Shown: piece after piece, positions 54,831 through 61,576 of the stretch | Position numbering within the stretch: position 1 is the first letter of the stretch | How the letters are laid out: each line of letters starts with the position of its first letter | Source of the DNA: Allomuricauda sp. CAU 1633 | GTDB taxonomy: Bacteria; Bacteroidota; Bacteroidia; Flavobacteriales; Flavobacteriaceae | Direction: 5' to 3' | NCBI RefSeq assembly: GCF_017313225.1 | Contig: NZ_JAFLNE010000001.1 | Coordinates: forward strand, 62,001 to 126,000 | Length of the DNA stretch: 64,000 nucleotides | Program-made: the position numbers and the translations under genes | The notes under the pieces: generated by a model | The model's database searches: none | Told to the model about the DNA's origin: nothing | The model's input: only the letters and a program-made list of their open reading frames with translations

Positions 54831-55583
54831 ATGAGAAAGTTTACAATTCTAACCTTAGCACTTGCCTTCGTGGCAACGCTTAAAGCACAGAACGACTATT
54901 CCAAATCTTTAAATGGCATTGAATGGGTCAAAATAGAATCAAAGGCAAATATAAACCTCCGTACCTATGATGCCAACGAACTGCTCATTAAAGGGAATCG
55001 AAGGGTGGAAACTTCAGAAAAAGCCAAAGGTCTGCGTTTGGTAGGCGAAGGAGGTAATGACAATACCGATGTGGGATTTTATGTTGTTCAAGATGGCAAC
55101 ACCCTGATCGTAAAAAACCTGAGGAAGTCAGAAGGAGCCGAAATCTATCTGCCAAAAACCCAAAATGTATCCGTAAAGAGCACTTGGAGTGGAGATATTG
55201 AGATTGATGGCTTTACGGGAGAGATTGAAGCAGATGCCCAACTCAACGGCAGCATTGAAATTATGGATGTAAATGGTCCGGTGACCGCAAATACCTTGAA
55301 CGGGGATATTACCGTTGAATTTGGCACCGTAAAACAGGACTCTCCCATTTCCATTTATTCTACAAATGGGGCCGTGGATGTCACCCTCCCCGGAAACACC
55401 CCGGCAGACCTATCCTTGAGTTCAACCAATGGGGATATTTATACCAATTTTGAACTAAAACGTGAGGAAAAGAATGGCCTAAAATCGGTATCTGGACGAA
55501 AAGTGAATGCCGCTATCAACAATGGAGGGGTAAATATTTCCTTGAAGTCAACCAATGGAAACATCTATCTAAGAAAACAATAA
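54831..55583 (+). CDS. DUF4097-like beta-helix exported protein
   Basis: 250 residues with a signal peptide (1-19, ending LKAQ). The mature part is built of short beta turns typical of DUF4097/adhesin-type right-handed beta structures: NVSVKSTWSGDIEIDGFTGEIEADAQLNGSIEIMDVNG, LNGDITVEFG, SSTNGDIYTNFE and SLKSTNGNIYLRKQ. It lies 19 bp after the anti-sigma gene. It is probably part of the sigma regulon, but its function is unknown. Confidence 0.8.
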   Translation: MRKFTILTLALAFVATLKAQNDYSKSLNGIEWVKIESKANINLRTYDANELLIKGNRRVETSEKAKGLRLVGEGGNDNTDVGFYVVQDGNTLIVKNLRKSEGAEIYLPKTQNVSVKSTWSGDIEIDGFTGEIEADAQLNGSIEIMDVNGPVTANTLNGDITVEFGTVKQDSPISIYSTNGAVDVTLPGNTPADLSLSSTNGDIYTNFELKREEKNGLKSVSGRKVNAAINNGGVNISLKSTNGNIYLRKQ

Positions 55584-55608
55584 TTCATCAACATAAAAAC
55601 GAACAATC

Positions 55609-56322
55609 ATGAAAAATTTTGCACTCCTTCTAGCCATTGGGCTTATGGGCCTATCACTGAATGCCCAGAAAATAATCGAAAAGAACATTAAATATACCAA
55701 TCAGTTTATTGAATTGGATGTCAGATTCGCTTCCGATATTGAAGTAAAGACCTGGGACAAGCCAACAGTTTATTTTAAGGCCGATATTGTCACTGAAGAT
55801 GGAAAATATTTGGACCTCTATAAATTGGATATTGCTGAAAGCAGTAGTTCCATTACCATTACCCCAGACCCAGAGGAACTCTTTGAAGCATTTTATGACG
55901 AATGGAATAAAAATCGGCCAGAAGGAGAAAAAAGATATTACCACACTAAAGATACCTATCGGTTTAATTATGTGCTTTATGTGCCAAAGAACGCCACTTT
56001 TAAGGTGAGCAGCATTAACGGAGACCTTGCCGCAGAAATTATAGAAGGTGATTTTACGGCTAACCTTATCAATGGCAATATAGAAATCAAAAAGTACAAT
56101 GGCGACATGGATTTAAAGACCATAAATGGTGAGATTGACTTGGTCATGAAAAATTCACGATTGGTAGCTGAGACCATTCATGGCAACATTTATGCTGATG
56201 AAAATCTAAAACTGGAGGTAACTGACAGACACGTGGGTCAAAAAGTAGAAGGAAGGTTTGATGCTGCCACCCATCGTCTTCGGTTGAACACTATAAACGG
56301 AAATATGTACTTAAGACTTTAG
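55609..56322 (+). CDS. DUF4097-like beta-helix exported protein (paralog)
   Basis: 237 residues with a signal peptide (1-18, LSLNAQ). The first half is a beta-sandwich (KIIEKNIKYTNQFIELDVRFASDIEVKTWDKPTVYFKADI), then repeated beta turns (SSINGDLAAEIIEGDFTANLINGNIEIKKYNGDMDLKTINGEIDLVM) and a final LNTINGNMYLRL. It is related to the preceding gene, lies 25 bp after it, and is followed 4 bp later by the SnoaL-like lipoprotein gene. All belong to one operon. Confidence 0.8.
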   Translation: MKNFALLLAIGLMGLSLNAQKIIEKNIKYTNQFIELDVRFASDIEVKTWDKPTVYFKADIVTEDGKYLDLYKLDIAESSSSITITPDPEELFEAFYDEWNKNRPEGEKRYYHTKDTYRFNYVLYVPKNATFKVSSINGDLAAEIIEGDFTANLINGNIEIKKYNGDMDLKTINGEIDLVMKNSRLVAETIHGNIYADENLKLEVTDRHVGQKVEGRFDAATHRLRLNTINGNMYLRL

Positions 56323-56326
56323 GAAG

Positions 56327-56851
56327 ATGAAAAGTCTTTTTGTGCCCTTCATTATGGTATTCCTTTTGCTATTTTCATGTCAGAATCCACAAAAGAAAAT
56401 TCAGGGTGAAAACACGAGCTCGAAAGACTCCATTCAATTGGTCCAAATGATTTTGGATCGGGAAAAAGCCATGGTTCAAAAAGATATGGGTTTAGCCATG
56501 GCCCGATTTACAGAGGACGCTACTTGGATCAACTCGCAAGGTTATTATTTTGAGGGAAAGCACGAACTTCAAAAATTCCATAATATGATGATGCATAATG
56601 ATTCCATGGATTATTACTATGAAGTTGGAAAACCCAAAATAAGGGTATTAAGTAGTCAGTCTGCCTTGGCCTATTATTCATGGAAAATGTTCTGGTACAA
56701 AAAGGAAATTCCCACTGACACAACCTATAAGGAAATTGGATTTATGACCTTGACCGCTCAGAAGAATGGAGGTATTTGGAAATGGACCGCAGTGACCAAT
56801 CAGCATACACCATGGTTCTATCCAGAAATTAATCCTGTTGTTGCGGAGTAA
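56327..56851 (+). CDS. SnoaL/DUF4440-like lipoprotein
   Basis: 174 residues. The lipobox is FLLLFSCQ (Cys19). The rest is an NTF2-like cone: LVQMILDREKAMVQKDMGLAMARFTEDATWINSQGYYFEGKHELQKFHNMMMHND, then TLTAQKNGGIWKWTAVTNQHT. Such folds bind small molecules or act as scaffolds. It is the last gene of the sigma operon and converges on the DUF423 gene with a 3-bp gap. Confidence 0.78.
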   Translation: MKSLFVPFIMVFLLLFSCQNPQKKIQGENTSSKDSIQLVQMILDREKAMVQKDMGLAMARFTEDATWINSQGYYFEGKHELQKFHNMMMHNDSMDYYYEVGKPKIRVLSSQSALAYYSWKMFWYKKEIPTDTTYKEIGFMTLTAQKNGGIWKWTAVTNQHTPWFYPEINPVVAE

Positions 56852-56854
56852 ACC

Positions 56855-57247
56855 CTATACTAAGGCCGAAATAAACTTGTAGAGCAGTAAAGCCCATCCC
56901 ACGACCAAAAGCAGTCCGCCAATTGGAGTAATAGGGCCTAAAAAGCGATGCTTTTCTCCTTTAGCTGCACTTAAACAGAGTGCATAAATGCTGAAAGAGA
57001 ACAAAAGCGTTCCAAAAATAAAGCAATGGACCATGGCCGAATCCAAGGGTTGATCAAAACCAAGGTTGAAGCCCAACACCAACAAGACAATAGCATGGTA
57101 CATTTGATATTTGACCCCTGTTTCAAAACTATGGAGCAATTCAGGGGACAATTTCTTTTTAAGAGCATGCGCACCAAAAGCGCCAAAAATTACAGCCAAT
57201 AGACCATATACGGCACCCATAAATTGGGTCAAAAAAATAGTTTCCAT
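56855..57247 (-). CDS. DUF423 membrane protein
   Basis: 130 residues with four membrane helices, starting LTQFMGAVYGLLAVIFGAFGAHALKKKLSPELLHSFETGVKYQMYHAIVLLVLG, the defining segment of DUF423 (YgdD-like). It is an inner-membrane protein with no firm function. It lies 15 bp after the DUF2141 gene. Confidence 0.92.
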   Translation of the reverse strand: METIFLTQFMGAVYGLLAVIFGAFGAHALKKKLSPELLHSFETGVKYQMYHAIVLLVLGFNLGFDQPLDSAMVHCFIFGTLLFSFSIYALCLSAAKGEKHRFLGPITPIGGLLLVVGWALLLYKFISALV

Positions 57248-57262
57248 AGTTATATGTTTATG

Positions 57263-57670
57263 TCAAAGGTCAATGTTGATCTCATAATCCGAGGTCACCT
57301 GAAAAGCACATTCTTTGTATTTGGGTGGGCCAAACATCTTCATTTTGGCTTTGGAAAATGCTACTTTTTCCTTTGGAATGCCCAACCAATTGGTGTCCAG
57401 TTCACCGTTTCCGTTCTCATCATGAAACACCGCCAAAGCATATTCTCCAATAGGTACATCGGTTATTTGTAGGATAACAATTCCGTTATGTGCCGGGGCG
57501 CTTCCTGCTTTCAAAACCCGGTCAAAAGACAAAAAGGTCTCATCCGAATCATACAAAGCCACTTTAATATGACCTTTGGAAGAGTCCACATTTTTAACGT
57601 GTACCGAAATGGTGTTTTGTGAAAAAAGGGATAAGGGGAGCCACAAAATCCCAAGAAAAATCATTTTCAT
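57263..57670 (-). CDS. DUF2141 exported protein
   Basis: 135 residues with a signal peptide (1-18). The beta-sandwich matches DUF2141: ISVHVKNVDSSKGHIKVALYDSDETFLS, ITDVPIGEYALAVFHDENGNGELDTNWLGIPKEKVAFS and FGPPKYKECAFQVTSDYEINIDL. It is a secreted or periplasmic protein of unknown role. Confidence 0.88.
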   Translation of the reverse strand: MKMIFLGILWLPLSLFSQNTISVHVKNVDSSKGHIKVALYDSDETFLSFDRVLKAGSAPAHNGIVILQITDVPIGEYALAVFHDENGNGELDTNWLGIPKEKVAFSKAKMKMFGPPKYKECAFQVTSDYEINIDL

Positions 57671-57695
57671 AGCCTGCTACTATTTGGTAAAGATT

Positions 57696-58127
57696 TCAAT
57701 TAGACGTTTTGAGGCTGTCCATTCTGGCTTGCAAAATAGTATATATTTCTTGGGTCTCCAGACTATCCTGCATATTAAAATATAGCTGCAACGTATCGTG
57801 GTGGACCAATTTGATCTTTTCCTGTCTCAAATCGTCCACAAAAACATAGACTTTGGTATGGTGAATGGAATCTTTGAACACCCCTTTCTCCTTGGCCATC
57901 CATGAAAATCCGGAAGATCGCTCCATTTCCGGCAGTTTCTCCACAAATAGGATGCTGTCCATATCTGCAATGGGAATGTTCTGCCGATAAATCCCAGAGA
58001 AAACTTGGAATTCCCCCTCTTCAATTTTGTGCCAGTTTTTGTAGTGGGCCACAAAAGCAAGCAAGCAGACAATCAGTGTTAGAACTATGAGAATGTTCCA
58101 CAACCAATGTCTTTTTTTCTTATTCAT
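57696..58127 (-). CDS. Single-pass membrane protein of unknown function
   Basis: 143 residues from the ATG at 58127 (MNKKKRHWLWNILIVLTLIVCLLAFVAHY); the ATG at 58163 lies further inside the peptidase gene. One N-terminal membrane helix is followed by a soluble domain with GEFQVFSGIYRQNIPIADMDSILFVEKLPEMERSSGF. It overlaps the end of the S9 peptidase gene by 8 bp, so the two are probably co-translated. I recognise no family. Confidence 0.65.
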   Translation of the reverse strand: MNKKKRHWLWNILIVLTLIVCLLAFVAHYKNWHKIEEGEFQVFSGIYRQNIPIADMDSILFVEKLPEMERSSGFSWMAKEKGVFKDSIHHTKVYVFVDDLRQEKIKLVHHDTLQLYFNMQDSLETQEIYTILQARMDSLKTSN

Positions 58128-60159
58128 TTTCTTTATCTGTTCTAAACTTATCGAACCAAGCAATGGTATGGGCCACTTTGGTCATTAAATTGCTGGGTTT
58201 GTTGGCGATTCCATGGCCTGCTCCGGGAATTTCAACCAAAACGGTCTCAATTTTCCGAAGCTTTAAGGCATGATACAACTGTTTGGCCTCACTGGGAGGT
58301 GTACGCAAGTCATTCATGCCCACCATCACCATGGTAGGGGTCTGTACATTACCAACGAGGGAAATGGGTGAAAATTTCCAATAGCCCTCAAAATTTTCCC
58401 AAGGTTGGCCAGGATATCTATGATCGAAGTAGTAAAAATAATTATCCGCCGTTAGGGTCTTGCTGATCCAGTTCATGACGGGTTTGGCAACAACCGCAGC
58501 TTCAAAACGGTTGTTCTTGCCAATGATCCAAGCGGACATAATCCCGCCAGCACTACCTCCGGTAACAAAAAGCTGGTCTTCATGGGCAATGCCTTTTTGT
58601 ATGCAGAAATCGACTCCATCCATTACATCATTGTAATCCTCTCCAGGGTAATTATTGTACAGTAAGTTGGCAAACTCCTCACCATAACTGGTACTTCCTC
58701 TCGGATTGGGGTAAAAGACAATATATCCAGCCGATGCATAAAGCTGCATTTCAATGGAAAACCGATCTCCATAATTGGCAATGGGGCCACCATGGTTCTC
58801 CACCATAAAGGGATACTTTTTATTCGCATCATAATTTGGAGGATAAACAACCCATCCTTGAATGTCACGTCCGTCCACAGAAGATTTGTACCAAATCTCT
58901 TCCACTTTGCCCAAATCCCGGTAATTGAGCAGTGCATTGTTCAAACTGGTGATTCTGTTTGGATTTTTAGCTTTTGATTTTAGGATGGCTAAATCCGCCG
59001 GATATTCAGGTCGCGTTTGAGTATAGGCAATGGTACCATCGCTTGAAACACTGTATGAACCTCCAGAATACGGTCTGCCCAAAGTGGTGCCTCCCACATT
59101 ATCCACAAGCTTAGTGATTTTACCATCAAGGGAAACCAATCCTACTTTCCCATTCCCTTTATCATCATAATAGACATAAATTCCATCGCCTTTGGCATTC
59201 CATTGGATATCGGAAACGGAACGGTCCAAATTGCCTGAAATAACACGTTGGTTACTTCCATCACTATTCATGATGTGCAACTTTCGGGTTTGAAATGCCT
59301 GTACTTTATCTTCAAAACTTACATAAGCAATATGTTTTCCATTTGGTGAAACCTGTGGTTCCTGATTGGGACCATTGCGATCCGTCAAGGCCTCAATATT
59401 TCCTGTTTCCAATTCCACCGAATAGATTTCGCTATTTCGGAAGCGATATTCCCAATCCTCCACCCTATTGGCAGAAAAATAAATCTTTGACCCATCCTTG
59501 GCCCAAGACAGGGTCCCTCGGTGATGCCAGTCACCCGATGTAATTTGGCGAGGTGCCCCTCCATTGGCAGGAACCACAAAAATGTGATTGAAACCCGGAG
59601 CGATATACCCCCTGCCATCTGCTTCGTGGTATAAACGGTCCGTAATTCTAGGGGCTTCTTCCCATTTTGCGCCTTTGGGCTTAGCTGGAATTTTGGCAAT
59701 TACGGGTGGAGCTTGTGGCACATTCATGGAAAATGCCAGTTGCTTTCCGTCCGGTGACCAAGTCAACGAACTGGGACTGAACGGAAGTTGCGTCAGTTTC
59801 GCCACCTTGCCCGTGGCCACCCAGTACATATAAATTTCAGAACCTTCGTCCGTGCTACTCGTAAATGCAATCCGATCACCGTTTGGAGACCATCGAGGGT
59901 TACTTTCATTAACTTCTCTTGAAGTGAGCTTTTGGTTTTGACTACCATCAACGTTAATCAACCAAAGGTTGCCTGCGGAACCATCCTTCATAATATCAAA
60001 ACCCATTCTTTGGTAAACTATCCAGTCACCACCGGGAGAAATTTGAGGGTCTGAAACATATTGAAGGTCAAAAATATCAAGATAGGAAAAGTCCTTTTTC
60101 TGTGCTGAAGAAAGTTGGACTGCTGCTCCGAGAAAAAGGAAAAGAAATAGTTTACGCAT
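58120..60159 (-). CDS. S9 prolyl-oligopeptidase-family serine peptidase
   Basis: 679 residues with a signal peptide (1-19). The N-terminal part (about 25-420) is a WD40-like beta-propeller with repeated SPDGKQLAFS and SPNGKHIAYV turns. The C-terminal hydrolase domain has Ser536 in TGGSAGGIMSAW, Asp617 in GMNDLRTPP and His649 in GAGHGIANKP, a complete catalytic triad. The domain layout is that of secreted acylaminoacyl- or dipeptidyl-peptidases that cut short peptides. It is divergent from the SDR gene with a gap of 94 bp to that ATG. Confidence 0.94.
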   Translation of the reverse strand: MRKLFLFLFLGAAVQLSSAQKKDFSYLDIFDLQYVSDPQISPGGDWIVYQRMGFDIMKDGSAGNLWLINVDGSQNQKLTSREVNESNPRWSPNGDRIAFTSSTDEGSEIYMYWVATGKVAKLTQLPFSPSSLTWSPDGKQLAFSMNVPQAPPVIAKIPAKPKGAKWEEAPRITDRLYHEADGRGYIAPGFNHIFVVPANGGAPRQITSGDWHHRGTLSWAKDGSKIYFSANRVEDWEYRFRNSEIYSVELETGNIEALTDRNGPNQEPQVSPNGKHIAYVSFEDKVQAFQTRKLHIMNSDGSNQRVISGNLDRSVSDIQWNAKGDGIYVYYDDKGNGKVGLVSLDGKITKLVDNVGGTTLGRPYSGGSYSVSSDGTIAYTQTRPEYPADLAILKSKAKNPNRITSLNNALLNYRDLGKVEEIWYKSSVDGRDIQGWVVYPPNYDANKKYPFMVENHGGPIANYGDRFSIEMQLYASAGYIVFYPNPRGSTSYGEEFANLLYNNYPGEDYNDVMDGVDFCIQKGIAHEDQLFVTGGSAGGIMSAWIIGKNNRFEAAVVAKPVMNWISKTLTADNYFYYFDHRYPGQPWENFEGYWKFSPISLVGNVQTPTMVMVGMNDLRTPPSEAKQLYHALKLRKIETVLVEIPGAGHGIANKPSNLMTKVAHTIAWFDKFRTDKENE

Positions 60160-60253
60160 TGTGTTAGTTTTTGAAGTTTTTAAAAGTAATGCAATTCCAT
60201 TTAGGATTCAAGACGATACTTTCCTATTATCTTTGAAAATCAATTTTAGAATT

Positions 60254-61012
60254 ATGGACTTTACCAACAAAACCGTTTTGATTACTGGGGCCTCGCGCGG
60301 CATTGGAAAGGCAACCGCCCTAGCTTTTGCTAAAAAAGGGGCCAAAGTAGGCCTTAATTACAGAAGCAATGATGAAGCGGCCAAACTCACTTTAAAAGAA
60401 TTGCCCGGGGAAGGACATCAACTTTTTAAAAGGGACATTTCCCAAAAAGAAGAGACCCAAGCCTTGATCAATGACTTTGTGAAAGCGTACGGACATTTGG
60501 ACGTGCTGGTGAACAATGCAGGCATTTCCATTTTTCATGAAATTGATTCAGTGGATTTTGAGCATTGGACCCATGCTTGGGAAAAGACGTTTGAAACCAA
60601 TCTTTTTGCTGCGGCCAATCTTTGTTATTGGGCAGCCCAAGCAATGATGAAAACCGGTGGAGGACATATTGTGAATGTTTCCTCGAGAGGTGCTTTCCGA
60701 GGAGAACCCACAAAACCGGCTTATGGGGCCAGCAAAGCTGCCTTGAATTCCATGAGTCAGTCTTTAGCCAAAAAACTGGCGCCGCACAACATTTATGTTG
60801 GGGTTGTGGCACCCGGATTCACAGAAACTGAAATGGCAGCAAAGACCCTCACCCCTGAAGAACGTGAAAACCTGCTTCGTGAATCTCCTTTTAAACGGAT
60901 GGCCCAACCCGAAGAGGTGGCACACGCTATTTTATTTTTAGCATCGGATGGAGCGGTCTACTCTTCTGGGACCATAATCGATGTGAACGGTGCCTCATAT
61001 TTAAGAAGTTAA
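60254..61012 (+). CDS. SDR-family oxidoreductase
   Basis: 252 residues from the ATG at 60254 (MDFTNKTVLITGASRGIGKAT), since SDR folds start at this strand; the earlier ATG at 60161 would add 31 residues of upstream sequence. It has TGASRGIG for cofactor binding, VNNAGIS, the catalytic Ser in VNVSSRG and YGASK. Similar enzymes reduce 3-oxoacyl groups or sugars; the substrate cannot be told. The gene after it starts 3 bp later. Confidence 0.9.
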   Translation: MDFTNKTVLITGASRGIGKATALAFAKKGAKVGLNYRSNDEAAKLTLKELPGEGHQLFKRDISQKEETQALINDFVKAYGHLDVLVNNAGISIFHEIDSVDFEHWTHAWEKTFETNLFAAANLCYWAAQAMMKTGGGHIVNVSSRGAFRGEPTKPAYGASKAALNSMSQSLAKKLAPHNIYVGVVAPGFTETEMAAKTLTPEERENLLRESPFKRMAQPEEVAHAILFLASDGAVYSSGTIIDVNGASYLRS

Positions 61013-61015
61013 TCT

Positions 61016-61486
61016 ATGAAAGTAGCCACGGTTGCACAGTTAAAAAAAGAACTCCAATTCAAGTCGCAGGAAGAAGTGATGCAGCTCTGTCTACGCTTGG
61101 CGCGATTCAAAAAAGAAAACAAGGAACTCCTCACGTATTTGCTTTTTGAATCGGATAGCGAGGAAGGCTACATTGAAACCGTAAAAGAAGAGATGGATGA
61201 AATGTTCGCGGAAATCAACATCAATAGCTATTTCTACATTAAAAAGAGTGTTCGGAAAATCCTTCGCACCATAAAAAAATATATTCGTTATTCGGGTAAT
61301 AAGGTCACCGAAGTGGAACTGTTACTCTACTTCTGTGAAAAATTGAAGTCGTTCCACCCATCCATACAACGAAATACCACGCTCAAAAATCTATACCACC
61401 GGCAGCTGGATTTTATTGAAAAGAAAATACCTGCGCTGCATGAAGACCTTCAGCATGATTTTAATCTTATCTTAGAAGAACTATAA
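61016..61486 (+). CDS. Conserved helical protein of unknown function
   Basis: 156 residues, no signal peptide or membrane helix, nearly all helical and charged (EVMQLCLRLARFKKENKELLTYLLFESDSEEGYIETVKEEMDEMF, SVRKILRTIKKYIRYSGNKVTEVELLLYFCEKLKSF). It starts 3 bp after the SDR stop and is co-transcribed with it. I know of no function. Confidence 0.75.
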   Translation: MKVATVAQLKKELQFKSQEEVMQLCLRLARFKKENKELLTYLLFESDSEEGYIETVKEEMDEMFAEININSYFYIKKSVRKILRTIKKYIRYSGNKVTEVELLLYFCEKLKSFHPSIQRNTTLKNLYHRQLDFIEKKIPALHEDLQHDFNLILEEL

Positions 61487-61576
61487 TAGATACTAATCAG
61501 CTTTAACTATTGTTCAACGTTGAATCGATTCAAAAAGATTCAGTAAATTGGGGTTCGACTAACGACTCAATTTTAC

